From positions 1 to 39,964 of the forward strand of contig NZ_CAJTUX010000021.1 of the NCBI RefSeq assembly GCF_910579365.1: a stretch of DNA of 39,964 bases. The letters run 5' to 3'. The notes beneath the pieces were generated by a model that saw only the letters and a list, made by a program, of their open reading frames with translations, made no database searches and was not told the origin of the DNA. Source of the DNA: an uncultured Oscillibacter sp. (lineage in GTDB: Bacteria; Bacillota; Clostridia; Oscillospirales; Oscillospiraceae). Shown piece after piece: positions 7,769-15,442 of the stretch (within the stretch, counting starts at the first letter, position 1; each line of letters opens with the position of its first letter). The position numbers and the translations under genes are program-made.

Positions 7769-8891
7769 CATCCGCAAGCGGATCGACTCCGTCGACGACC
7801 AGCTGCTGATGCTCTTTTTGGAGCGCATGGACCTGAGCGACGAGGTGGCGGCCTATAAGAACGAACACCATCTCCCCATTTTGAACAAGGAGCGGGAGCG
7901 GGCCATCCTGGCCAAGGTGACGGAGAACGCCGGGGACCGGGAGCGCTACGCTTATCATCTCTTCTCCACCCTCTTCGAGCTGGCCCGGTCCCGGCAGGCG
8001 GAGCTCCTCGACGCCCCCAGCAAGGTGGGAACCCAGATTCGGGCCTCTCTGGAGAACCGGGACCAGCTCTTCCCCCAGACGGGGCTGGTGGCCTGCCAGG
8101 GCATCGAGGGGGCCAACTCCCAGGTGGCCTGCGACCGCATTTTCCCCCGGGGAAACATCCTGTACGTCAAGACCTTTGACGCGGTGGTCTCCGCCGTGGA
8201 GGCAGGCTTCTGCAAATTCGGCGTGCTGCCCATTGAGAACAGCTCCAACGGCTCCGTCCGGGCGGTATACGAGCTTCTTCAGGAGCACAGCCTCTCCATC
8301 GTCCGCTCCACCCGCCTGTGCATCCGGCACGAGCTGCTGGCCCTGCCGGGGGTGAAGCAGGAGGAGATCACGGAGATCTACTCCCACCAGCAGGCCATCG
8401 GCCAGTGCAGCCGCTTCCTGGACGGGCTGAGGGGCGTGAAGGTCATCCCCTGCGACAACACCGCCGTGGCGGCGAAAATGGTGGCGGAGTCCGGCAGCCG
8501 CCACGCCGCCGCCATCTCCTCTCACCCCTGCGCCGCGCTGTACGGTCTGGAGTGCGTCAACGGCGATATCCAAAACAGCGACAACAACTACACCCGCTTT
8601 ATCTGCGTAGCCAAAGACCCGGTGATCTACGCCGGAGCCAGCCGCGTCAGCCTTATCATCGCCTTTGACAACCGGCCCGGCGCGCTGTACGAAATTCTCT
8701 CCAAACTGGCGGCTCTGGACATCAACATGACCAAGCTGGAGTCCTGCCCCGTCAGCGGCAGCGACTTTGAGTTCATCTTCTTCATCGAGCTGGAGGCAGA
8801 CCTTCGGGACCCCAGCGTGCGGGCCTGCATGGAGGAGATGGAGCGCTGCTGCGCCCAGTTCCACTTCCTGGGCAGCTACGCGGAAGTCTGA
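7755..8891 (+). CDS. pheA: Bifunctional chorismate mutase / prephenate dehydratase
   Basis: 378 residues in three parts. An AroQ-type all-helical chorismate mutase (about 1-88) makes prephenate; a prephenate dehydratase domain (about 108-288, NNYTRF at 277-282) makes phenylpyruvate; and a C-terminal ACT domain (about 297-373) should bind phenylalanine. In the ACT domain the GALV motif reads GALY (309-312), and the usual ESRP phenylalanine-binding motif reads ESCP (329-332), an Arg to Cys change. The start is coupled to aroC by a 14-bp overlap, with TTGGAGGG just ahead. It supplies the only chorismate mutase in the operon, feeding both the Tyr and Phe branches. Confidence 0.95.
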   Translation: MELSDIRKRIDSVDDQLLMLFLERMDLSDEVAAYKNEHHLPILNKERERAILAKVTENAGDRERYAYHLFSTLFELARSRQAELLDAPSKVGTQIRASLENRDQLFPQTGLVACQGIEGANSQVACDRIFPRGNILYVKTFDAVVSAVEAGFCKFGVLPIENSSNGSVRAVYELLQEHSLSIVRSTRLCIRHELLALPGVKQEEITEIYSHQQAIGQCSRFLDGLRGVKVIPCDNTAVAAKMVAESGSRHAAAISSHPCAALYGLECVNGDIQNSDNNYTRFICVAKDPVIYAGASRVSLIIAFDNRPGALYEILSKLAALDINMTKLESCPVSGSDFEFIFFIELEADLRDPSVRACMEEMERCCAQFHFLGSYAEV

Positions 8892-8894
8892 GCC

Positions 8895-10190
8895 ATGGAG
8901 AGGATTTACGGCCTTCTGGGCCGGACCCTGGGCCACAGCTGGTCCGTACCCATTCACCGGGCCCTGGGCTGCGGGGACTACCGCCTCATCGAGCTGGAAC
9001 CGGAGCAATTGGGGGACTTCCTCCAGCGGGAGGACATCGGCGGGCTGAACGTCACCATCCCCTACAAGCGGGACGTGATGAAATTCTGCGGCGTTCTGGA
9101 CCCGGCGGCAGAGTCTATCGGCAGCGTGAACACTCTGGTCCGCCGGAACGGGAAGCTCTGCGGGTACAACACGGACATCGACGGCTTTCTCTACATGCTC
9201 CGCCGGGCCGGCATCTCCCTGGCGGGGAAAAAGGTGCTCATCCTGGGCAGCGGCGGGGCCTCCCTCACCGCCCAGGCGGCGGCCCGGCGGGAGGACGCCG
9301 GGGAGATTGTGGTGGTCTCCCGCTCCGGGCCGGACAATTACGAAAATCTGGCCCGGCGCCACGGGGACGCCGAAGTCCTCATAAACACCACGCCGGTGGG
9401 CATGTGGCCCCGGCTGGAGGAGCGGAGCGTGGACCTCCGCTGGCTGCCCAAGGTCACGGCGGCGGCGGACGTAATCTACAACCCCGGCCGGACGAATCTG
9501 CTTTTGCAGGCGGAGGAGCTGAACCGCGCCGCGCCAAACCGGGACGCGCTTCTCCGCCTGGGCGTGGAGCCGGAGCCCATCCGCCACATCCGCCATACCG
9601 GGGGCCTTTCCATGCTGGTCCACCAGGCCAAGCGGGCGGAGGAGCTGTTTTTTGGCAAGACCATCCCCGACGAAGAGACGGAGACCATCACCGCCCAGCT
9701 CTGGCGGGAGCAGACAAACCTCGTCCTCGTCGGCATGCCCGGCAGCGGCAAGACCACCGTGGGCCGGGAGCTGGCAAAGCTCTCCGGCAAACCCTTCGTG
9801 GACCTGGACGAGGAGATCGTCCGGAAAGCCGGAACGTCCATCCCCGAGCTCTTCGCCGCCCAGGGCGAGGAGGCCTTCCGGACTCTGGAGCACGAAGTGC
9901 TGGCGGAGTTCTGCGCCGGAAGCGGCCAGGTCATCGCCACCGGCGGCGGAGCGGTCCTCTGGTCCGAGAACCGGGCGGCCATGCGCCGGACCGGACGGGT
10001 GTACCAGCTCCGGCGGCCTCTGGCGGACCTGCCCACCGAGGGCCGGCCCCTGTCCCAGGCGGGAAAGCTGGAGGAGATGGCACAGCTCCGGGGGCCGCTG
10101 TACGCGGCGGCGGCAGACGCGGACATTTGGAATCAAATCAGCCCGGAGGAAACCGCCGGGCAAATATGGAGGGATTTTTGTGAGCAGTAA
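8895..10190 (+). CDS. aroE/aroK: Shikimate dehydrogenase-shikimate kinase fusion
   Basis: 431 residues joining two consecutive shikimate-pathway enzymes in the order AroE-AroK. Residues 1 to about 252 are shikimate dehydrogenase: NVTIPYK with catalytic Lys58, SVNT, the NTD segment with Asp94, the glycine-rich LGSGGAS NADP loop (117-123), NTTPVGM, and GLSMLVHQA near its end. About 25 residues later a shikimate kinase begins: Walker A GMPGSGKT (280-287), DLDEEI, the GGGAV loop (350-354) and the lid region GRPLS. The stretch between NLLLQAEEL and GLSMLV (about residues 210-236) is longer than the usual roughly 10 residues, a possible insertion. The ATG lies 3 bp after the pheA stop, and the 3' end overlaps aroQ by 11 bp. 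Confidence 0.94.
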   Translation: MERIYGLLGRTLGHSWSVPIHRALGCGDYRLIELEPEQLGDFLQREDIGGLNVTIPYKRDVMKFCGVLDPAAESIGSVNTLVRRNGKLCGYNTDIDGFLYMLRRAGISLAGKKVLILGSGGASLTAQAAARREDAGEIVVVSRSGPDNYENLARRHGDAEVLINTTPVGMWPRLEERSVDLRWLPKVTAAADVIYNPGRTNLLLQAEELNRAAPNRDALLRLGVEPEPIRHIRHTGGLSMLVHQAKRAEELFFGKTIPDEETETITAQLWREQTNLVLVGMPGSGKTTVGRELAKLSGKPFVDLDEEIVRKAGTSIPELFAAQGEEAFRTLEHEVLAEFCAGSGQVIATGGGAVLWSENRAAMRRTGRVYQLRRPLADLPTEGRPLSQAGKLEEMAQLRGPLYAAAADADIWNQISPEETAGQIWRDFCEQ

Positions 10191-10623
10191 AAAGAAGAAC
10201 ATCCTGGTGATCAACGGCCCCAACATGAACCTGCTTGGCATCCGCCAGCCGGAGATTTACGGCAACACGGACTACGTGGACCTGGAGAACATGATCTCCG
10301 CCGAGGCGGAGCGCCTGGAAGTCACGGTCTCCTTCTTCCAGTCCAACCACGAGGGGGACCTGGTGGACGCCATCCAGCAGGCCTACTTCGACAAGGTGAA
10401 CGGCATCCTCATCAACCCCGGAGCCTACACCCACACCAGCATCGCCCTTCTGGACGCGGTGAAATCCGTGGGCATTCCCACGGTGGAGGTCCACATCTCC
10501 GACCCGGAGAAGCGGGAGGAATTCCGCCACGTGTCCTATATTCGGGAAGTGTGCGCTGCCAGTATCCGGGGCCATGGCGTCCAAGGCTATCTGGAAGGCC
10601 TGAAGCTCCTGGCAGACCTCTAA
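10180..10623 (+). CDS. aroQ: 3-dehydroquinate dehydratase, type II
   Basis: Dehydrates 3-dehydroquinate to 3-dehydroshikimate. 147 residues, the normal size of the dodecameric type II enzyme. Motifs: INGPNMNLLGIRQPEIYG at the N terminus, with the catalytic Tyr and flexible-loop Arg; QSNHEGDLVDAIQ; INPGAYTHTSIALLDA; and EVHISDPEKREEFRH with the catalytic His. The start is GTG 10180 with GGAGGG six bases upstream; the longer open frame upstream is a shadow of the kinase region. It is the last gene of the operon and is followed by a terminator. Confidence 0.95.
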   Translation: MSSKKKNILVINGPNMNLLGIRQPEIYGNTDYVDLENMISAEAERLEVTVSFFQSNHEGDLVDAIQQAYFDKVNGILINPGAYTHTSIALLDAVKSVGIPTVEVHISDPEKREEFRHVSYIREVCAASIRGHGVQGYLEGLKLLADL

Positions 10624-10631
10624 AACAACGA

Positions 10632-10658
10632 AAACCTCCGGCCAGGCCGGAGGTTTTT
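10632..10658 (+). terminator. Terminator of the aromatic operon
   Basis: Stem acctccgg (10634-10641) with ccggaggt (10647-10654), loop ccagg, flanked by A and T runs, 9 bp past the aroQ stop. A clean intrinsic terminator. Confidence 0.9.
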
Positions 10659-10790
10659 ATTTGCGTATTTCTCTATTCATCCAGAAAGCCCGCTGCCCCT
10701 ACATGCAGCCCAACAAACCATTCCAGGCCCCCCCAAAGAGCAGCCCTCCCCCCAAACGGGCGGAGCGCCCAGCCGTCCCCTTATCGGGGC

Positions 10791-10825
10791 CCCCGCCGCA
10801 AACCAGCGAAGCGTTTGCGGTGGGG
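10791..10825. repeat. Long GC palindrome in the aro/tRNA gap
   Basis: Bases 10791-10803 pair with 10813-10825 over 13 positions (one G-U in RNA form) around a 9-base loop. No T run follows on either side, so it is not an ordinary terminator. The gap between the two terminators (10659-10853) holds no convincing gene; it has C-rich sequence and this palindrome, which may be a REP-like intergenic element. Confidence 0.5.
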
Positions 10826-10853
10826 AGACGGAGAAAAAACCGTCCGGCGCATG

Positions 10854-10893
10854 AAAAAAGCCCTAAGGCTTTTTCATCGCCTTAGGGTTTTTT
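10854..10893 (-). terminator. Terminator after tRNA-Gly, two-way
   Basis: Nine-bp stem ccctaaggc (10861-10869) with gccttaggg (10879-10887), flanked by A6 on the left and T6 on the right, so it can stop transcription in both directions. It ends the leftward tRNA transcript and also backs up the aromatic operon terminator. Confidence 0.85.
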
Positions 10894-10899
10894 CTGAGC

Positions 10900-10975
10900 T
10901 GGAGCGGGCAACGAGGCTCGAACTCGCTACCTCCACCTTGGCAAGGTGGCGCTCTACCAGATGAGCTATGCCCGC
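10900..10975 (-). tRNA. tRNA-Gly (GCC)
   Basis: Reads on the minus strand as a 76-nt cloverleaf including an encoded 3' CCA. Acceptor stem GCGGGCA/TGCCCGC; D arm GCTC...GAGC; anticodon stem CCACC/GGTGG around the loop TTGCCAA (anticodon GCC, reading GGC and GGT); T arm GCGAG/CTCGT with the TTCGAGC loop; discriminator T. All stems pair. It has its own strong promoter and its own terminator. Confidence 0.97.
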
Positions 10976-10988
10976 GAGGACAAGGAGT

Positions 10989-11017
10989 ATTTTAGCAAGG
11001 TTTCCTCCATTTGTCAA
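10989..11017 (-). promoter_or_regulatory. Promoter of tRNA-Gly
   Basis: On the minus strand: TTGACA (11017-11012), a 17-bp spacer and TAAAAT (10994-10989), 13 bp before the tRNA 5' end. It overlaps the end of the lipoprotein gene upstream. Confidence 0.85.
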
Positions 11018-11847
11018 GCCCTTTGTTCAAAAAATTTTTCCCGCGGTTCCCCGCCCTCTTCCGGGGCCGCTTCTCCGCCGGTCTCCCCCTCGCCGGAGGG
11101 AACCGGCTCCTCGCCGCCGGCGGTTTCGGACTCCGGCGCCTGGCCGTCCGCTTCCTTGGTCTCCGGAACTTCGCCTTCCGCATCTTTCCCAGCCTCCGGG
11201 GGCTCCGGCGGGTCCAGAAGGAACTCCACCATGCCGGGGTTCTCCTGGCCGGGGTAGTAGTTCACCACCCAGGGCGTGGTCTCCGTCAGCTCCCGCTCCT
11301 CCCGAAGCTGGGCCATGGCCTCCTCCACCCGGGTCTGGCCGTCCGTCCCCCAATAGCCCAGGCGCACCGCCAGCTCCGTCCTTCCCTCGTCCAGGGCAGC
11401 GGAGAGAAGGCTGTACAGCGCCTCGGGGCTGGTGGCGTTGACCACCGCCTGAATCTGCTCCAGCGTCCGCTGGTAGCTGATGCGGACCGACACCTCGTAA
11501 TAGCCCCGCTGGGCGTGGCTGGAGGCGGTGATGTACTCCACGGCATAGGCCCCCATGGGGGTCTCCTGCTTCACCTCGGTGGTGGCCCGGCTCACCGTGT
11601 CCGCCACGGTGACCTCGCTATCAAAGTTATAAAGGCGCAGCGTAGCCGTCTCCCGGTGCTGGCCCACCAGCAGCAGCAGATCGTTCACCACATCCTGATG
11701 CGTCTCGGCCCGCAGGGTTCCGGCGGCCTCGCTCTCCCAGAATTTGCTGCTGTGGGGCTCGGCGGTGGCGTAGGTCCGCTCCAACAGCGGCGCGCAGCCC
11801 GTCAGAAGGCACAGCGCCAGCGCCCAGGCCCAAACTCTCTCCCTCAC
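11014..11847 (-). CDS. Putative lipoprotein with acidic C-terminal tail
   Basis: 277 residues starting with GTG, preceded by GAGGAGG at good spacing. Residues 1-18 are a lipoprotein signal with the lipobox LLTGC (lipidated Cys18), so the protein should be anchored on the outer face of the membrane. The middle (about 20-205) is a folded domain of mixed alpha/beta character that I do not recognise. The last 65 or so residues (from DPPEPPEAG) are a low-complexity Glu/Pro/Gly tail, strongly acidic. It lies 34 bp after the LUD gene, in the topoisomerase transcription unit. Function unknown. Confidence 0.85.
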   Translation of the reverse strand: MRERVWAWALALCLLTGCAPLLERTYATAEPHSSKFWESEAAGTLRAETHQDVVNDLLLLVGQHRETATLRLYNFDSEVTVADTVSRATTEVKQETPMGAYAVEYITASSHAQRGYYEVSVRISYQRTLEQIQAVVNATSPEALYSLLSAALDEGRTELAVRLGYWGTDGQTRVEEAMAQLREERELTETTPWVVNYYPGQENPGMVEFLLDPPEPPEAGKDAEGEVPETKEADGQAPESETAGGEEPVPSGEGETGGEAAPEEGGEPREKFFEQRA

Positions 11848-11881
11848 GGAACGAACCTCCTCTCCCCCTCGGGGAACCCGG

Positions 11882-12475
11882 TTACAGGCCCAGGTCCTCG
11901 TCGATCAGCAGAACTTCCGCCTTCATACCCATCATGGGCTCCCACAGCGTCACCAGTCCCCGGCAGATTCGCTCCGGGCTCCGGCAGTCATAGCAGCGGT
12001 CGCAGTGGGTGGCGCAGGGCGTCCGCATCCCCAGCTGCCGGGCCCGCTGGGGGGCGGCGATGTTCCGGGCCCTCCAGACGGCCTGGTCATAGGTGGGAAC
12101 CAGCTTGTTCCGCCCGATGAGAAAATACACCTTCTCGTGGCCGAACAGCGTGGCCGCCGCCCGGTTGCCCGTGCCGTCGATGTTCACCAGCTCTCCCGTC
12201 TCCGCCAGGGCGTTGACGGAGGTCAGGTAGACGCCGGTGGTCATGGCGGCCTTCCGCGCCGGACCGGCCTCCTGCTTCCAGTGCCAGACCACCTGGTTGT
12301 GCCCGCTCAGTCTCTCATAAAGCCCCAGGGCCTCCAGGGTGGCGGAGCCGCCGAAGCCCACGGACCTGCCGTCGATGGCGGCGTCCAGGTAGTCCGCCGC
12401 CTCTTTTCCGGCGGAGAACACACGGACCGTATAGCCCCGCTCCTCCAGGTTCTGTTTCACGGTATCGAAATTCAT
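11882..12475 (-). CDS. LUD-domain (LutC/YkgG-like, DUF162) protein
   Basis: 197 residues. The fold resembles the LUD domain found in lactate-utilisation proteins LutB/LutC: GRSVGFGGSATLEALGLYE (residues 37-55), ALAETGELVNIDGTGNR (90-105) and VYFLIGRNKLVPTYDQAVWRAR are typical. Near the C terminus five Cys cluster at 154, 158, 161, 164 and 171, which could bind zinc or an iron-sulfur cluster. No lutA or lutB lies nearby, so lactate use is not implied. GAGGAGG precedes the ATG, 15 bp after the ParC-like stop. The actual substrate is unknown. Confidence 0.85.
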   Translation of the reverse strand: MNFDTVKQNLEERGYTVRVFSAGKEAADYLDAAIDGRSVGFGGSATLEALGLYERLSGHNQVVWHWKQEAGPARKAAMTTGVYLTSVNALAETGELVNIDGTGNRAAATLFGHEKVYFLIGRNKLVPTYDQAVWRARNIAAPQRARQLGMRTPCATHCDRCYDCRSPERICRGLVTLWEPMMGMKAEVLLIDEDLGL

Positions 12476-12490
12476 CGCAGCAGCCTCCTC

Positions 12491-14758
12491 TCAACTCTGT
12501 TCATCCAGCAGTCCCAGCTGGGTCTCCTCCGTGTCCTCCTGCCGCAGCAGCGCTCCGGCGGCCGGCACCGCCCGGACCCGGTAGCGGCTCTGGTTGGTCA
12601 CCGGGGTCTCCTCCAGGGGCAGGACGGTGTCCAGCTTGTACTTGGGCTTCAGCGTCATCACCGCCACGCCCTGGGTGGAGCGGGTGGTCTTGGGGGCCAG
12701 CAGCGCCGTGTGGAAGATCAGGCACCGGGGCTCCGTGGAGTAGACCGCCAGCTCCCGCTCCTGGTCCACCCGGAGAATGGCCCGCAGAGGCGACTTGTCC
12801 GAGTACGCCCCGGTGAGCTTCCGGCGGTTGGAGGAGGTCTGGTACGCCTTGATCTCCACCCGGGCGGCCTTTCCGTTTTCAAAGAAGAACAGCAGCCCGC
12901 CGGAGTAGTCCCCGGGCAGAACCATGAAGACAACGCTCTCCCCGGCGTCCATGCCAAGCTTCGCCGGCAGGTAATCCCCCAGGACGCTGGCCTTGGTGTC
13001 CTCAAACTCGCTGAGGCGGGTCTTGTAGACCTGACAGCGGTCGGTGAAGAACATGACCTCGGCGCAGCTGGTGGTCTCAAAGGTCTGGCGGAGACCGTCC
13101 CCCTCCTTGAACTTCTGGCCCCCGCTCATCCGGAGGCTTTGGGGGGTGATCTTCTTGAAGTACCCCTCTCTGGAGAGGAAGACGTGGACGGGATACTCCT
13201 CCGGGCCCTCGTCCTCTCCCGGGTCGGGGAGCTCGTGGGCGTACACAATGGCGGTGCGGCGGGGCTCGCCGTATTTCTTCGCCGCCTCCCGGAGCTCCTC
13301 CAGAATGATCTTTTTCACCCGCCGGGGGTCCTGGAGGATGTCCTCCAGATCGTCGATCTCGTCCTGAAGGGCCTCGGTCTCCCGCACCCGCTTCAGGATG
13401 TATTCCTTGTTGATGTTGCGCAGGCGGATTTCCGCCACGTACTCCGCCTGAACCTGGTCGATGCCAAAGCCGATCATCAGGTTGGGGATGACCTCGGCCT
13501 CCTCCTCCGTCTCCCGGATGATTCGGATGGCCTTGTCAATGTCCAGCAGGATGCGCTTGAGGCCCTTGAGGAGGTGGAGCTTTTCCTTCCGCTTCCCCAG
13601 GACGAAGAAGACCCGCCGCCGGACGGACTCGGTGCGCCAGGCGGTCCACTCCTCCAGAATCTGCCGGACCCCCAGCACCTTCGGCATTCCGCCGATGAGC
13701 ACATTGAAGTTGCAGGAGAAGGAATCCTCCAGGGGCGTCTGCCTGAAGAGGCGGGCCATGAGCTTCTCCGGGTCCGCCCCCCGCTTGAGGTCAATGGTGA
13801 GCTTGAGGCCGGAGAGGTCCGTCTCGTCCCGCATGTCGGCGATTTCCTTGGCCTTCCCGGCCTTGATGAGCTCCGCCACCTTGTCCAGAATGGCCTCGGT
13901 GGAGGTGGAGTAAGGAATCTCCGTGATCTCAATGAGGTTCTCTTCCTTCACATAGCGCCACTTGCCCCGGACCTTCACGCCGCCCCGGCCGGTGGCGTAG
14001 ATGTCCCGGAGGGCGTCCCGGTCGCAGATCAGCTCTCCGCCGGTGGGGAAATCCGGGGCGGGCAGGGTCTCCAGCAGGTCGCAGTCCGGGTTTTTGAGGT
14101 AGGCCGCCGTGGTCTCGCAGACCTCCCGCAGGTTGAACCCGCAGAACTGGGAGGCCATGCCCACGGCGATGCCCATATTGGCGGAGACCAGGATGTTGGG
14201 AAAGGTGGTGGGCAGCAGGGCGGGCTCCTTCATGGTGTTGTCATAGTTGTCCACGAAGTCCACGGTGTCGCTGTCGATGTCCCGGAAGAGCTCCTGGCAG
14301 ATGGGGGTGAGTTTGGCCTCGGTATACCGGGGGGCGGCGCAGGACATGTCCCGGGAGTAGTGCTTGCCGAAGTTGCCCTTGGAGTCCACAAAGGGGGTCA
14401 GCAGCGCCCCGTAGCCCCGGGAGAGGCGGACCATGGTGTCGTAAATGGCCGCGTCGCCATGGGGGTTTAAGCGCATGGTCTGGCCCACGATGTTGGCGGA
14501 CTTGGTCCGGGCCCCGGTGAGAAGGCCCATCTTGTACATGGTGTAGAGGAGCTTGCGGTGGGAGGGCTTGAAGCCGTCGATCTCCGGAATGGCCCGGGAG
14601 ACGATGACGCTCATGGCGTAGGGCATGTAATTACTCTCCAGGGTGTCGGTGATGGGCTGCTCCACCACCGCGGGCTGGAGGCCCAGGACGTTGGGGTTGC
14701 CGGATTTGGGGTTGCCGGATTTGGGCTTGCCGGAGCCGGGTGTTTTCTTCTTTGGCAT
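12491..14758 (-). CDS. parC: Type IIA DNA topoisomerase subunit A (ParC/GyrA-like)
   Basis: 755 residues; the DNA-cleaving subunit of a type II topoisomerase. Residues 1-25 are a Lys/Gly/Pro-rich leader made by a 15-bp tandem repeat. The breakage-reunion domain follows: YAMSVIVSRAIPEIDGFKPSHRKLLYTMY (47-75), NPHGDAAIYDTMVRL (98-112) and the catalytic tyrosine in APRYTEAKL (Tyr145). A long coiled-coil gate (about 410-500) precedes a C-terminal beta domain that lacks a clear GyrA box, which favours topoisomerase IV over gyrase. The position equivalent to E. coli GyrA Ser83 is Ala103; the Asp87 equivalent is kept (Asp107). Its partner B subunit is encoded upstream in the same unit. Confidence 0.9.
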   Translation of the reverse strand: MPKKKTPGSGKPKSGNPKSGNPNVLGLQPAVVEQPITDTLESNYMPYAMSVIVSRAIPEIDGFKPSHRKLLYTMYKMGLLTGARTKSANIVGQTMRLNPHGDAAIYDTMVRLSRGYGALLTPFVDSKGNFGKHYSRDMSCAAPRYTEAKLTPICQELFRDIDSDTVDFVDNYDNTMKEPALLPTTFPNILVSANMGIAVGMASQFCGFNLREVCETTAAYLKNPDCDLLETLPAPDFPTGGELICDRDALRDIYATGRGGVKVRGKWRYVKEENLIEITEIPYSTSTEAILDKVAELIKAGKAKEIADMRDETDLSGLKLTIDLKRGADPEKLMARLFRQTPLEDSFSCNFNVLIGGMPKVLGVRQILEEWTAWRTESVRRRVFFVLGKRKEKLHLLKGLKRILLDIDKAIRIIRETEEEAEVIPNLMIGFGIDQVQAEYVAEIRLRNINKEYILKRVRETEALQDEIDDLEDILQDPRRVKKIILEELREAAKKYGEPRRTAIVYAHELPDPGEDEGPEEYPVHVFLSREGYFKKITPQSLRMSGGQKFKEGDGLRQTFETTSCAEVMFFTDRCQVYKTRLSEFEDTKASVLGDYLPAKLGMDAGESVVFMVLPGDYSGGLLFFFENGKAARVEIKAYQTSSNRRKLTGAYSDKSPLRAILRVDQERELAVYSTEPRCLIFHTALLAPKTTRSTQGVAVMTLKPKYKLDTVLPLEETPVTNQSRYRVRAVPAAGALLRQEDTEETQLGLLDEQS
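14691..14735 (-). repeat. 15-bp tandem repeat in the ParC-like N terminus
   Basis: Three units of 15 bp (14691-14705, 14706-14720, 14721-14735, the last degenerate) encode a repeated Lys-Ser-Gly-Asn-Pro unit. It lies in the disordered N-terminal extension, outside the conserved domain. Confidence 0.7.
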
Positions 14759-14832
14759 GATGGTTTGTTCCTTACTTGAAATTACTTGAAAATTCAGTCT
14801 GGTTCAATCTAGGAGGGGGGACGCTCGTCCCC

Positions 14833-15420
14833 TTACTGCGCGGCCCCATCCAGGGCATCTATAAACGCGTCCACCTGGTCCAGGTAGGTCTCAACGGTTG
14901 CGGCGAGATTTCCCCCCACCTGGAAGCCCTGGTGGATAGCGGCGGCCCACAGGGCGCCGGAGCCGCCCTCCTCGCCGGAGAGGGCGTAAGCCATGGCGGG
15001 GTCCTCGTAAAAGAGCGATTGGGCGTTCCGGTAGAGAGCGCAGCGGGCCATATGGGCCGCCGCCTCGCAGATCAGTTCCTCGCTGGTGAAGTAGTTCAGC
15101 CGCTCCGGCTCGTTTTCCCGGTAATACTGGAACAGGCTGTGAATCTGTTCCTTGGCGTAGACGGTGTACTGACTTTTCAGGTTGGCGGTCTCGGCGTTGT
15201 ATTCCTCCGCCTGGGCGGCCAGGTCCTCATCCAGATAACGGAGGTAGTCGGCGGGGATGACCTCCCGGGCCAGCACCATGTCCCGAATCTGGGCGCGAAT
15301 CTCCGCCCGCGGGTCCTCCGGGACGGCGGCCGCGGCAGGGGCGGCGGTTTTGACGGCCCAGCACAGGGCCAGGGCGGAGCCCAGAATGGACGCCGCCAGA
15401 ACGTAAAGCGCGTTTTTCAT
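14833..15420 (-). CDS. Small exported or membrane-anchored protein, unknown
   Basis: 195 residues. Residues about 4-24 form an N-terminal hydrophobic segment after Met-Lys, a signal anchor or signal peptide, followed by an Ala-rich linker and a helical, acidic domain. CAGGAGG stands before the ATG, 22 bp after the RAYT stop. I recognise no family. It sits between the two topoisomerase subunit genes in one transcription unit but shows nothing to tie it to DNA topology. Confidence 0.75.
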   Translation of the reverse strand: MKNALYVLAASILGSALALCWAVKTAAPAAAAVPEDPRAEIRAQIRDMVLAREVIPADYLRYLDEDLAAQAEEYNAETANLKSQYTVYAKEQIHSLFQYYRENEPERLNYFTSEELICEAAAHMARCALYRNAQSLFYEDPAMAYALSGEEGGSGALWAAAIHQGFQVGGNLAATVETYLDQVDAFIDALDGAAQ

Positions 15421-15442
15421 TTCAGGGCCTCCTGTAGGTAAA

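Noticed and set aside
7713..10241. Minus-strand open frame of 842 codons opposite pheA and aroE/K
   Set aside because: Shadow frame caused by high GC; the plus-strand genes have clear motifs and the antisense product is low-complexity.
12005..14470. Plus-strand open frame of 821 codons
   Set aside because: Antisense shadow of the ParC-like gene; no ribosome site or recognisable domain.
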